Assembly (NCBI GenBank): GCA_028641055.1
Contig: CM054058.1
Coordinates: 497,443,919-497,507,918, forward strand
Source: Alopecurus myosuroides
Taxonomy: Eukaryota > Streptophyta > Magnoliopsida > Poales > Poaceae
DNA length: 64,000 nt
Reading direction: 5' to 3'
Notes under the pieces: generated by a model
Database searches by the model: none
What the model was told of the DNA's origin: nothing
Seen by the model: the letters and a program-made list of their open reading frames with translations, nothing else
Translations under genes and position numbers: made by a program
Shown: positions 46,313 to 57,434 of the stretch, one piece after another
Layout: each line of letters starts with the position of its first letter
Position numbering within the stretch: position 1 is the first letter of the stretch

Positions 46313-49300
46313 ATGGAAAAGATGTCAAAGAAGAACCTGCTGGCCGGTAAGTAACCTTGTTCCTTATGCTTATCCTGCTACCTTGTCTATGTTTGCTTCC
46401 ATGTATCTCTAGCTTATTACATGATGTTCTTGTAATATATGGTTATATTTTTTCATAGTATTGCATGCTATTATGTCCTGTTCTAGCTATGGTCATATTT
46501 TTTCTTGTGCTTGTTAAGGTACCAGGAATAAGGATAAATAAAACATGATAGGATAGATAAGTTGCCTAGAATGGGGTTGTTTATTAGTTGCTAATGAATT
46601 AATTGTACTCAATACCATGTTTCAAAGATTCAACTTACTTGTTTTCGTTGTCTTGCTTCTCAATGAAATTCAACCAAATAAAACTCATGGTTACTTAATT
46701 TTATCTTTCAAAAAGAAGCACCTGCCACGGAATACGAGAAGATCAGGGTTCAGCAAATGTTGAGGAACAATCATATATTCTAGTCCCTTGGCATCGGTGC
46801 ACTAGTATCCATGATTAGGAATTCAACCAATGCTGTTACTGAAGCTAGTGCAATTACAACCGATGATTCAACATCTGCCATAACTCAAGACTCAAGCTCA
46901 GAGTACAATCCTAAGGACGATGAAGCGATTGGTCAAGATGAAAGTGATGATACCGTAGTGAAGAAGCAAGTTAAGGTGGGTGTGGCGGTGGGAAGGGGGA
47001 GGGGGGCTTAATTTGTGTGCTCTTTGTTTAATCTGTGCAAACACTTTTCTTACTCATTATCTAATGTCATTGTCTTTGTTGTTTCTACGAGGGACCCAAG
47101 GTTTCTAGAAGGAAGAAGTGTGATGTTAAGAAGGTAAGCAGAAGAAGGACACGCACACGGATACGCACACTTGATTCAACTCAATCTTCTGCAATGGCTC
47201 CTGGAAGGGTGGTGGCTCCAGATCTAGAAGGAACTAAAAGAATGCTAGCTGATATCCGACCAGATCAAGATGACAAATGTCGCTTCAAAAGGCAGAAGAA
47301 GGTGATGGCTCCAACCAGCATGGAAGAAACCACACCACACCTGCATGTGGATGAAGGAAACACAGAGAACATGGATGGAGAAAGGAAAATGCACAATGAT
47401 GGTGGAAGCTTGCTATGCAACAATGTACAAGGCCCGCTGCATGTGGATGAAGGAAGCACAGGGAACATGGATGGAGAAAGGACAATGCACAATGATGGTG
47501 GAAGCTTGCTATGCAACAATGTACAAGGCCCGCTGCATGTGGATGAAGGAAGCACAGGGAACATGGATGGAGAAAGGACTATGCAAGTCACAAAGCAGTC
47601 GTCATTTACAGTTGCTGGCTCTACTGAACAGAATCAACATACTTCTGATGGAGGCAAGTCACTCCTATGCCATTCCTACATTTGGTTTGATGTATCCGTC
47701 TGTAGAACATGCCATATTACTAGTGTATTCTGTTAACTGATGGCATGCATGTATATATGACATTCTGCTATATTTACATTTTCAGATGAAACTGCTTTGG
47801 TTAAACACAAGAGAAGGGGAACATGGCTAGAGCAGTTAACCAAGGGATTGGGTGAGAAGGTCACCATCCAAATTGATCAAGGGATGAACCGTCCAGAGAA
47901 GCCGATGCAGGATGCATTACTTGCATCAGAGTGTGGCTATATTGCAAGATCTATTCTGCCGGTGCTGCCTCACTTTAAGGAGTACAAGAAGGACCCCAAC
48001 ATTGTCAAGAACTTCATTGGGAAAGTTTCTGCAAGCTAACTACTTTGAACCTGAATCTCATGTTCTTGCTATGGATACCCCTGGCAATATGATTATCTGA
48101 CTGTCCCATTGCCTTGTTTCCTATTTTGGTAGGCCAATTTTCACATTGACGCTACTGAAGAGTCTCTTGAGAAGACTTGCAAAGACATCTTGAAGAAAGT
48201 ATCAAAGAATAGACGCCACTTGATCAAGAAGGATTTCTTCAACGACGTGGCAGCTAATGAAGTTAGCGCCAAGTCCCCGGTGGAAGGCTTGTCAGACAAT
48301 GAATGGAAAAAGCTGGTAGAACTGTGGTCTACCCCGAAACAGAAGGTATGTATGTTCACGCGCTATGAGTTTTGTTAATGCTTGCTGTGATGTATCTGCT
48401 GCTGTTCTTGATTGTACTTTGCTCATTTTTCTATTATAGCAAACCTGTGAAAGTGCCAAGAAAAACATAAGTAAAGTCAAGTTTCAGCAAAGGACATGTT
48501 CTCGATGCTATGCTGCCCACGTATATCAAACTGTAAGAAAACTCATGTTTTTCAATTGCCCTAAGAATCTTTTGCCTTGAAAGCTTATAGTATGACTGCT
48601 GTCTTGATGGAAAATGTTTCAGAAGGAGGATCACAAGGGAGAAACCTTGACTGCGGTAGACCTGTTTAAGGATACACATAACAGCAAGAAAGAGGGTTTC
48701 TCCCAGGAAGTGCAGGCAGCTATAGTAAGTTACCCCATGAAAACTTATGTATTGTCTCTCCCAGGAATTGTTCAAGGCATACTTGATGTTAGATGATCTA
48801 TTACATGTGTTTAAAACAGATTGTATTATATTATATTGATAGGTTTAGATGGATTTTTTAGCAAGTATAGTTAATACAGTTCTGCACTATGCTTCTACAT
48901 GACCTGCTTGTGATCTTGGTTGGTGCCCAGCAATTCTCTCTAGCTTGTTACATGGTAGTATATATGTTGCATGTTATATGATAGTTTCATATGTGTTGCC
49001 TGGTAAGGTAGCTCCAATTTGCTATAACAGAATTTTAATATGTGTATGTGTGTTGTGCATCTGTAATTGCAGAAGGACATGGATACTATGTTGGATGATC
49101 CAGCACAAGAAGGCCAACAAAAGTCTGATGTCGCTGTTGTTGTTGATGTGCTTACCAAGAAATGCCCTTCAAGCACTTTCCTCAAGAATGTTGGTCTTCA
49201 ATCAAGCTCATCCAGGAAATTCAGTAAATCAGATCCTGCTATGGCTGCGCATGTCATTGAGCTAGAGGATAAGCTGGAGAGGGAGAAAATCCAAAATGAA

Positions 49301-49462
49301 GCGATGCGGGCAGAGCTAGCTGAAATGAAGAAGAGGACTGAAGAAGCAGAAGTTGCACAAGCTGTACGTGACAAGGAGCATCTTCTGCTACAACAGAAGA
49401 CGGACGAAACTCATGCGCAACTAGCTCACCTGATGGCGTTGTTTGGAGGCAAGGCTCTCTGA
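46313..49462 (+). CDS. CACTA-1 TNPA-like gene (Ptta/En/Spm plant transposase domain), nine coding exons, one in-frame stop
   Basis: Exons: 46313-46346, 46716-46975, 47092-47653, 47786-48024, 48133-48345, 48440-48532, 48623-48724 and 49073-49462, after the leader. All are in phase. The intron after 47653 uses GC-AG (GGAG|GCAAGT). The second half matches the Ptta/En/Spm domain: TWLEQLTKGLG, LSDNEWKKLVELWSTPKQK, ESAKKNISKVKFQQRT, LTAVDLFKDTHNSKKEGF, then a C-terminal coiled coil (IELEDKLEREKIQNEAMRAELAEMKKRTEE). TNPA-type proteins bind subterminal repeats and regulate or help transposition. An in-frame TAG at 46781-46783 would truncate a protein from the first ATG. Re-initiation at ATG 46811 would bypass it. 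About 630 codons in total. Confidence 0.82.
47341..47590 (+). repeat. 96-bp in-frame tandem repeat in TNPA-like exon 3
   Basis: CTGCATGTGG recurs at 47341, 47437 and 47533, giving 2.6 copies of a 32-residue unit (HVDEG.T.NMDGER.M...). Copy-number change would be frame-neutral. Confidence 0.9.
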
Positions 49463-50539
49463 TGGTAAGTTCCCCTGTGTGTTTGCAGGGTTCTTTCTCC
49501 TGTGAGCATCATGCATGTTCTGATTTTAAATTGTGAAACTCTATGTTTGGCTGTGAAGCTCTAGCTGAAATGATTCCAGTTTCAGTTCTTTTCTCTATTG
49601 CTCAATGCACTTCTGTTAGGTTTTCTGAAGTTTCTGTTGTGTTCCTTTTTTCAGGTCAGATAACAGGAAGTGGAGTTGAAGATAGAAGTGGAGTTGAAGA
49701 TAGAAGTGGAAGTGCAACACTTTGTTTTCTGTTTTACTTTTTTTTCGTTGGTACATGGTGGTATCAGTTTTGCCTTGAATGAGTTATGGCTCTAGATGAT
49801 TTGAATGAACCTGGTGGTATGAGTTATGTGAACTTGGAATGTTGTGAATCTTGAATGTATGAGTTCTGTGAGGATTTGCATTCTGGAATGATGTGCCTTG
49901 AATATGAGTTCTGTGAGGATTTGCATTCTAGAATGAGTTGTAGTTCAAATTTACTAGAATTCAATTTTTTGTATGGATTTGAATTTGACCTATCTATATG
50001 CAATTGGGCTTAATAGTAAAAAGCCCATGGCATCAGCCTAACTACTAGTGGGCTATATTCAATTATAAAAAAAATCGAATTTAAATGGACCAAAAGTAGT
50101 CAATAGCCAGGAAATACATTGGACCATAAATAGGCCAAGGCCCAGATTCGAAATGGATGAAAAAGGCCTAGGCCTAGACAAAATTTCACATGAGCCTTTT
50201 AACCTGACAACAAATTAAAGGAAAAAAAAATTAATGGGCTAAAACATTGGGCTGGCCCATTTGGTGGAGCAGCATGGACTGGACTGAATCTCTTCCATGA
50301 CCTAGTTAGTTGGTCATAATTTTTGCCACGTAGGATGTGACGTGGCTATGGCAGGATATCACATGACTAAATCAATTGGTCATAGGGTTATGGCCCCTCT
50401 GATTAGGTCATAGAGTGTATGACAATTCCATTCAATTAGTCATTGACGATCAAATAAGACGCTCGGTATGTGACTTTCCATTTTTGGTCAAAAAGGGGTC
50501 ATGAATGAAACTACGTGACCTTCTAGTGACAAAAATTGA
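49463..50539. other. TNPA-like 3' region and CACTA-1 right subterminal repeats
   Basis: 49463-50280 is the 3' untranslated side, with short repeats (GGAGTTGAAGATAGAAGT; ATGAGTTCTGTGAGGATTTGCATTCT). 50300-50540 carries many GGTCAT/ATGACC motifs in both orientations (for example TTAGTTGGTCATAA, ATCAATTGGTCATAGG), mirroring the left end. Confidence 0.6.
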
Positions 50540-50569
50540 GGGTCACGTATCAACATATTTCTTGTAGTG
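50540..50569 (-). repeat. CACTA-1 right terminal inverted repeat
   Basis: Ends TTTCTTGTAGTG and is followed by TSD TAT at 50570-50572. Confidence 0.95.
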
Positions 50570-50572
50570 TAT

Positions 50573-50668
50573 ATCACTGCTATAGCGCGCTATTTGATGG
50601 TTTTGGACTTTTTAGCGCGCTAATGCACTTAGCGGCATAGTGTTGAAAGCGTGCTATTTTAAACTTTG
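50573..50668. mobile_element. Right half of the MITE-like repeat split by CACTA-1
   Basis: Ends CTATTTTAAACTTTG, the inverse of the 9624 end, with several TAGCGCGCTA motifs. Confidence 0.4.
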
Positions 50669-50728
50669 ATGCGGACCGATGGGCTGGCAATTCATGCTGC
50701 TGCGAGTGACCAGCCGCCTGGTTTAGAC

Positions 50729-50952
50729 CGTGGGAGTAACTAAGGTAGTATAACATGCATGTTACGTTGGAAAAAATCTGACGTGGTAAGTAATAAATGA
50801 GGAAAGAGAGAATTGTGATAACATTCTATGTTACTGTAACATCATATATTTCAAGGCAATATGATTATTTGTTACTATCCACTATGAAACTAAGAACATA
50901 GCCTCGTGTGACGTATATGTTACTAGATTATGTTACTCTCCACTATGAGCAG
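50729..50952. mobile_element. Short MITE-like element
   Basis: The left end GTGGGAGTAACTAAGGTAG and the reverse complement of the right end (AGTGGAGAGTAACATAATC) are similar inverted repeats. The body is non-coding and AT-rich with TAACAT motifs. The superfamily is unclear. Confidence 0.45.
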
Positions 50953-51226
50953 TTTTTAGCGACTTGTTTCAAGTGCAATAACCGGAAAATAATAAACTTC
51001 ACAGTGGATATCAGTGTACGTACGACAAATCAGCACCGAAATACTATAGTTTAGTACAATCACGCTACTGATAGATTGGAGCCAAGCAAAAAAAAAAAAG
51101 ATCCCGCTTTGCTATAGCTGAAGGATTCATCACACAAAGTTGCATGCCAATTGACGTGGATTAATAAGTGCTTAAGCCGGGTAGAGTTGTATTAACTTGT
51201 AAGATATCATTGAATTAATCCATTTT

Positions 51227-51350
51227 CTCAGCTCTATCCACTGGTCATGCATGTGGGCGAACTTAGGCCCGAGCCTATAAAATACATTAATTGGCGATGT
51301 AACTTGATATATTTTGGATTTGGTCGCACGCAAAAGGTCTGAATGAGGAC
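51227..51350. repeat. Diverged duplicate of 9500-9622
   Basis: See the partner. The best block is ACATTAATTGGCGATGTAAC.TGAT. Neighbouring 50953-51226 shows nothing recognisable. Confidence 0.5.
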
Positions 51351-51397
51351 CCACGAACTAGCCCCTCTCGAGAATTATGATTTAATATTTTAGCCGT

Positions 51398-51556
51398 GTT
51401 TCATTGGTTAGGAACAAACTATCACTAGACTTGTTACTATAACATGGTTCATTCCAATTTATTAATTAAATTTTGTTGGGTTAACCAATTGAATAGGTTA
51501 GACGCATGGCATCGATCACCGTGTTCTAATCCAATGGATAGGAACACATGTTTTCA
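51398..51556. mobile_element. Possible small inverted-repeat element
   Basis: CATTGGTTAGGAACA near the left end is inverted-similar to CATTGGATTAGAACA, the reverse complement of bases near 51515-51535. The evidence is weak and no target duplication was confirmed. Confidence 0.25.
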
Positions 51557-51612
51557 AACCGAGTGTCCGTAGTTACTAACATGAAAACTATGTTTTGTGA
51601 AATGATAGGGAA

Positions 51613-52760
51613 AACTATGTTTTATTTTCCTATAAAAACCTCTGCACTTCGCAAAATACTTTGTTCTATCAGTCCAAAGAGTCTGGGGATCAACTCATGT
51701 TTCACCTCATAAGTCTTGAAACACCTCTTAAACTTATCCATTCTTGGCCACAACTTTGCTACTTCAATAACAGAATTTTCTTTGTCAAACACATGTATCA
51801 GTTTATCAGCATGTGCATCATCTACAACATCTTTCATTAACTCTATATCCACATCAGACGAATCTATGTTACCATCAGCAGGCAAACTAGATTCACCCAT
51901 CTCCTCCTTATCTCTGTCATCTACCAGAATGCCAAATACTTTGAACATCTCACTGTTAGGCATTGGTTTGATGACCAAATTAGTAGGATCGTCTATTTCC
52001 GTTGAATTCGAATCAGCACAAGGAGTAGCATGACCCTCTTATGCATCTACGACAGTCAACTAATCAGGTATTACTGTCACTTTAGAACATATGGCATTAG
52101 GTGCCTCTGTGAATCCCAATTACCATCTACCATCTTCTAAGCCAACTTTGATGGCATATATACAATCTTGGAGTCAATCTTCAGATCAACGAGCTCTTCA
52201 TTAAAATTGGCCCGTTTGATTTCCCAGCCGTTTTACAGATCGATTTCATCAACCATTTGTTCGCCCATATCAATTCTCACATACTATCCATTACAATTAT
52301 TGATCCTCAACACTGATACTTCTTGCTCTAACCCTCAATTAACACCCTCCCCAATTTTCTCCACAAAATTCCAAACTGCATTGTCTTCCATGTGCATTAG
52401 TTCTTGTCGATCAATATCTGCAAGTTTGACCTCCCATTTCACAATTGTATCTCCCTCAGTTTTCTGCATGCTGCCATCTACTAGCTTGCCCGTTCATGGA
52501 AAGAAATTGACTATCAATTTGAAGATCCATGTAGCACCAACATCACAACCCCCGTTTGTCAATGGCGGGCAGTGTGATCTAGCTAAAGTGGATTAGGCCC
52601 TAATTGAATTCGAATTAGGTTGGAGAGATGTGCATTGTCGATTTTAAGTTTTCTCGACATGCTCCATATCGTTCATCCCACCGGCGACCACCACACACAA
52701 TCTATGCGGAAAATAGATCCAACACGAGAGCTATTTTGAGGAAAAACGTCATGTTCCTTC
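51613..52760 (-). pseudogene. MuDR-like (MULE) transposase N-terminal half, copy A
   Basis: The minus strand reads DAHADKLIHVFDKENSVIEVAKLWPRMDKFKRCFKTYEVKHEL. This fits the MuDR DNA-binding region (a 'k.F.s...f......ya.....f' pattern). An acidic linker (FGILVDDRDKEEMGE) and an upstream low-complexity N-terminus with several stops precede it. It ends before the catalytic domain. It is a direct repeat of 54236-55350, so both derive from one MULE family. Confidence 0.7.
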
Positions 52761-53371
52761 TACTGCGGAGAGAAACGGCGCACAGGAGGCCCCTTAACTT
52801 ATAAGGCGGTTTGCCACTCCTCCAATTTTTCATGTGGAACTAAACTTTGCACTCTCACCACGTGCTACATGCATGAGTCACTTGAGATTTCAGAATTTAC
52901 TAGTTAGTCTGCCATATATATATGGCCCAAATTCTAACATATTTTCCGGATTAAGGGTTTTCGTACCAAGTTTTGCTAGTTTATTTTGTTTGCTGATTCT
53001 GTCAAATCGAATTGCTTTTCATCAATAATGCGGGACACTGTCGTAGCAGAATACATCTTGTAGTTCTGTATTACGAGTGGTTTCATTTGAATAGATGATG
53101 GTACACTTTTGTAGAATTTCATTTATTATATATTTCTGATTACTTAGATGACCGTGAATTCAAAAAATTAGTTAGAAGGGCAAAACAGGGTATAAAGCTA
53201 ATTAAATCGGGTAATATGAGGAATTTTCACATAAATCACGCTTTATTCATTAATTACATTACATAGTGGAAATGGCCACCGGCCATTTTAAAGAAGGTGT
53301 TTTCATTTGCTTTTCTTATTCTTGCTAGCTAAGAATATTATTTCCTTTATTTGTACTTCCACCCTACTTAC
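52761..53371. other. Spacer with an LTR-like fragment and the 3' flank of the subtilase fragment
   Basis: Around 52795-52875 ACTTATAAGG.GGTTTGCCACTCC...CATGTGG.ACTAAACTT resembles the U5-side of grass Copia LTRs but has no partner. 53050-53371 is AT-rich and probably the former 3' untranslated region of the subtilase fragment. No gene was seen. Confidence 0.35.
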
Positions 53372-53662
53372 TTATGCAACGTCCGCATAGAAATCCTGAT
53401 CCGTGATCCGGGCGGCAACCGGTATCCTAACGGCCTTCCGGTCACTATGCCAAGTAATGCTGCCGAATGTATAGTATCCCTGCAGCTTCCACGTGGGCGA
53501 CAACTTCACCTTAAACGTACGCTCTCTGTTCGATGCATCGAACACGAGGACGGGCGGCTCGATCTCCATCCTGACTCCGGCAGGGCTTTGAACCATGACT
53601 TCACACACGGTGTCGACCTCTCCGATGTTCGTCACCGTCCTCGACATAGTGACTGGGCGCCT
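53372..53662 (-). pseudogene. Last exon of a second subtilase (C-terminal fibronectin-like domain)
   Basis: The minus strand reads RRPVTMSRTVTNIGEVDTVCEVMVQ, then VLVFDASNRERTFKVKLS and YYTFGSITWH and ends FYADVA-stop at 53372. This is the characteristic C-terminal fn3-like domain and terminus of plant subtilases. Nothing of the catalytic domain is present. Upstream (higher coordinates) it runs directly into MULE transposase sequence. Its strand and position fit the 3' end of a tandem paralogue located upstream of the disrupted subtilase at 1-8246. Confidence 0.88.
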
Positions 53663-53667
53663 CATCC

Positions 53668-54108
53668 ATGGGGAACATCTAGTTGCATCCATCTAGAAGC
53701 ATTGGATGATGCTAATTGGCCACTCCACTTGCGAGTCAAAAAAGATAAGCCTATGCTCAGATATGGACGACACCCTGTATTGAAGCAATTGATGCGAGGC
53801 TTTAAAACCATAAAGAACTTAGATAAAAAGACTTTGACATCCATTGTTACCTCAGTGTTTATCTCCACAATATTGCTAGGTGACCTATTATCCACCTCGG
53901 GTTTGAAGTTATAAAGCATCGTAAAGGTATTTTCCCAATCACCATATAAGTGTTTCATTGCCCTTTGTTTTGTCTTCCACATTGTGTTATATTTTAGCTG
54001 AATCAGGTACAACGTTTTCAAGTCTACTTTGAGTTTGTTGGTGGTAATGTTTGGTGTCTTCACTAAAATTGGGGTGATCTTTTCTATAACCTGTAGTTGT
54101 GATGTCAT
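53668..54108 (-). pseudogene. MULE transposase fragment (start of catalytic domain)
   Basis: Open for about 145 codons: LKVDLKTLYLIQLKYNTMWKTKQRA, LYNFKPEVDNRSPSNIVEI, VLKPRINCFNTGCRPYLSIGLSFLTRKWSGQLASSNA. This matches the MULE transposase core, but the first catalytic Asp of the usual 'L.iD.T.L' motif is replaced (SIGLSFL). It is joined at its end to a subtilase exon. Confidence 0.78.
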
Positions 54109-54235
54109 TGTTGATATTGTCTATGTACTTGTAATACAAGTTTGTTCATGTGTGATTTGATTTACCCTGATTGGACTTCCATCAAGTTGGCGTCTAGCAG
54201 ATATATACCACTTAAAAGGGTTGGCACTCACATAA

Positions 54236-55350
54236 AAACCTGTGCACTTCGCAAAAAACTTCGTTCTACCGGTTCAAATAGTATTGGCATCAAACTCATG
54301 TTTCACTGCATAAGTCTTGAAACACATCATAAATTCATCCATGATTGGCCACAACTTACCTACTTCAGTCACGGAGTTTTCTTTGTCATATACATGTATC
54401 AACTCATCAGCATGTGCATCATCTATATGATCTGCAGCATGTTCCATCAACTTTGTATCCACGTGAGACGAATCTCTATTACCATCAACAGGAAAACTAG
54501 ATTTACCCCTCTCCTATTTTTCTCTATCATCTACTAGAATGCCAAATAGTTTGGTTATCTTACTATCAGGCATTGGTGCAATGAACAAATCAATAGGCTC
54601 ATCTATGTGTACTGAATTGCAATCAACACAAGCAGCACCATGACCCTCTTGTGCATCTGCAACAGCCAACTAATCAGGTATTACCGTCACTTTGGAAATT
54701 ATAGGCATTAGGTGCCTATGTGAAACCCAATGATCATCTACCATATGCGAAGCCAACATTGGCGGCACATATCCAAGCTTGGAGTCAATCTTCAGATCAA
54801 CGAGCTCCGCATAAAAATCGGCATGTTCGATTTTCGCAGCCGTTTTACCAATCGATTGCATCAACGAGTTGTGTGCCATTCTAAATTCTCACATACTCTC
54901 CATTCCAATTATTGAATCACAATAATGATACTTCTTGCTCTGGATCCCAACTAACACTCTCCCCAATTTTCTCCACAAAATTCCGAAGTGCATTCTCTTC
55001 GATGTGCACTAGTTCTTGCGGATAAATATCTGCATGTTCGGCCTCCCATTTCACAATTGTATCTCTTTCAATGTTCTGCATGCTGCCATCGACTAGCTTG
55101 CCCATTGATGGAAAGAATTTGACGGTCAATTCAAAGATCCGTGCAACGCCTGCATCACCACTCTTGTTTGTCAATGGCGAGCAGTGTGAGCTAGTGGAAG
55201 TGGACGAGGGCCTAATCGAATTCAAATTAGGTTGTAGAGATGCACATTGCCGATTTGATGTTCTCTCGCCATGCTCCATATCGTTTAGCCCATCAGCGAC
55301 CACCACATACAATCTATGCCAAAAATAGAGGCGACACCTTTAGATCTAAA
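54236..55350 (-). pseudogene. MuDR-like (MULE) transposase N-terminal half, copy B
   Basis: Direct repeat of copy A with substitutions: HADELIHVYDKENSVTEVGKLWPIMDEFMMCFKTYAVKHEFDAN. Upstream frames include FYAELVDLKIDSKLGYVPPMLASHMVDDHWVSHRHL and ARIFELTVKFFPSMGKLVDGSMQNIERDTIVKWE, with several stops between them. It probably forms one decayed MULE with 53668-54108. The zinc-finger segment that should lie between is mostly lost. Confidence 0.72.
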
Positions 55351-56902
55351 TCGACTCGAAAGGGAATAAGAACAGGACTAGGATTGCAAATGAACTCATC
55401 ACGAACTCCGGCGCAGTCGACAACGCCAGATCCGCCGCCACAAAGAGTGAAAGCTCCGCAGCCGCCGAAGAAGAAGAAGCAGATGCACGGTCCGATAGGA
55501 GGTTCACTCGATTTAGTTGCAAAATCAGGGGGAACCTATTGGAAACAATAATTGCAATCACGTATTTTTTCCAAGAGGCCTTAACATATTCTCACCCTCA
55601 CTTAAGATGGAGATGCACGTTTTATCCCCTATGTCGGCCAGTGGCTATTTTTGCGCAATGAAATGTCGCACGAGAGTTATTTTGAGGAAAAACGTCGTAT
55701 TATTCTAAGGCTTTAAGCCGGGTGCCAGCGCTGGCTTCTCAGCGATTTGGTCTCCGTAGTGTCTCTGCTGGGTGGGCCTCGATACGCACCACGGCTGGGT
55801 GTCTCTTTTTTTGTTCGTTTCATGTCTGTTTTCTCTCTGCGTGTGCCTGCTAGATGGACCTGGTGTTGTTCGGGCCCGCTTGTCTGTCGGTTGTGCTTCT
55901 TTTTGTCCTGTCTGTTTCGTTAAGTTGCCTCGTGGGCGGTGGGAGGGGGCTACGGAATAGTCATTCCTCGCCTCGGCGTCTCCGGATATAGATCTTTTAT
56001 GCTTTCTTTTTTGCCGGCTCCCCTGCTTCGGCGTCTTCGTCGTGCCCCGCTGCTTCGACGTCTTCCGCTGCAGCCGGTGTGTTTTATTTTCTCCATTGTT
56101 TTGCCCACCTTGTTTGTGTTGTTGCTTGGGGGAGGGGGACGGACTGGCCTAGTGGGGTTACCGATTTGGGGGTGATTCTGGGGCTGTGCCGCCTGCTTGG
56201 TTTCGCCTGGTTTGTTTGGCGGGATTGACGGGGAGGCTTGCTGGCTGCGCGGATTTGTTTTGGGGGGTCGGGGGTCTCCGCCGGGATGCGCGGCTGTGTG
56301 TGTTACATGTACCGGTTTTCCTTTGGTTCCAGCTCCTCCGGCTCCGTTGGGGTGTTTTCACGGAAGGTCTGTGTCTGGATTTGGCCGATTTTTCGATATG
56401 TGGTTCTGTGCCCTTCTGATTTCTTACAGCGTGGGAAGTTATTTTGGGATTTGTTTGTGACGGCGTGGTAGGCAGGGGTTCAGGCGCCGATACTCTTCTT
56501 TGTTTGTGCGATGCGAGCTGCGGCCGCATGCCGCGGAGGGCGTGCCGTCTGTTGCTTTGCCGTGCTGAATGTGTTGCTTATCTGTGCTGATGTTGTTTTG
56601 TTTTTGGGTGTTTTTTAGTGTGCAGGTTCGCGACTGGATTGGCCGTTTGGTCTACGGCTGCGGTGCTGTGTTGTGGTTTGTCTACTTGCCTTGGGTGGAA
56701 TCGTTTTCCATGCCCGTCGATCCCGAAGCCTATGGGGCGCATTTGGGTGGAAAATCGTGTGTCTGCTTTTGTAGAGCCTTACCAGTGTGGCATGCATCAA
56801 TGCATGTACCTTAGCCTTGTATTTACATGTTTGCAGGAAACTGACAGATAGAGTTGATTTTTAGCGGAAGCTTTTCCGTTCTTTGTTAGTCTACATGGGA
56901 TG
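55351..56902. other. MULE leader and an unclassified T/G-rich stretch
   Basis: 55351-55560 is GC-rich with purine repeats (GAAGAAGAAGAAG) and could be the MULE gene leader. 55700-56880 is strikingly rich in T and G on the plus strand (GTGTCTCTGCTGGG, TTTGTTTTGGGGGG, CTGCTTCG.CGTCTTCG). No frame has a recognisable domain and no LTR or inverted ends were found. A TTTGCAG|GAAACTGAC at about 56835 looks like a splice acceptor. Confidence 0.4.
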
Positions 56903-57029
56903 TACCACTGGTAGAAAATAGGCCTTCGGTACGCCCCCATTAGTCCCCAAAATAATGGACCCGCGACCATAGGGGTCTTTAGTCACGGTTCGGGACGAGA
57001 CCCGCGACCAATATTCTGGGCCCAGCGCG

Positions 57030-57160
57030 CTCGGCCCACAGCTGGCGGAGGGGAGGGGCTTTAGTCCCGGTTGGCCAGACCAACCGGGACGAATAGGTCC
57101 TCGGGCTGGCCCCAAGGCCTTTAGCCGCGGTTGTCCAGGTGAACCGGGACTAAAGGCCCA
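57030..57160. repeat. CACTA-2 left subterminal repeats
   Basis: Inverted and direct copies of a CTTTAG.CCCGGTTG motif, forming hairpins such as TTTAGCCGCGGTTGTCCAGG with GAACCGGGACTAAAGG (57120-57157). These are expected binding sites for the TNPA-like protein. Confidence 0.75.
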
Positions 57161-57163
57161 TCC

Positions 57164-57172
57164 CTATATATA
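57164..57172 (+). promoter_or_regulatory. TATA box of CACTA-2 TNP2
   Basis: CCCTATATATAGG lies directly after the subterminal hairpins. The leader then contains an intron-like stretch ending at acceptor ATGCAG before ATG 57435. Confidence 0.6.
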
Positions 57173-57434
57173 GGACTCAGCTCGCTGCACTTAGCCACAT
57201 TTGCTCACAATATTCACAAGGGGTGGTGGGTATGCTTTTGGTTCCTATTATGCACACAAGGTGTTCGATGAAATGCCCGATAGCATGAAACACACTTGAG
57301 CGTTTTCATTTATTTTACCTCCGTGATCGCGGTTAGCAACTTGAACCTTTCATGATTTGTATTATTTCCAGCTAGCTAGTTAGTTTAACAGATGCATGAT
57401 GGTTAATTATATACTTTATATAATAATAATGCAG

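Larger units (their letters stand above)
9689..50569 (+). mobile_element. CACTA-1 transposon (En/Spm superfamily), 40.9 kb including nested elements
   Basis: The left end reads CACTACAAGAAATATGTTGA. The right end is its reverse complement over 30 bp with one mismatch. The 3-bp duplication TAT lies at 9686-9688 and 50570-50572. Subterminal regions at both ends are rich in TGGTCAT/ATGACCA motifs. Contents: TNP2-type transposase (+, interrupted), B3-domain gene (-), a ~670-bp tandem array and a TNPA-like gene (+). Two LTR elements with their target duplications account for about 22.4 kb, leaving a native length near 18.5 kb. The TNP2 gene is broken, so this copy would need transposase supplied in trans. 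Confidence 0.95.

Noticed and set aside
52795..52875. Solo LTR of a Copia element
   Set aside because: Only a short stretch resembles the U5 side of a Copia LTR; no TG...CA ends or target duplication were found.
53351..53914. Plus-strand 187-codon frame
   Set aside because: Antisense to the subtilase last exon and the MULE fragment, both of which have clear domain matches on the minus strand.
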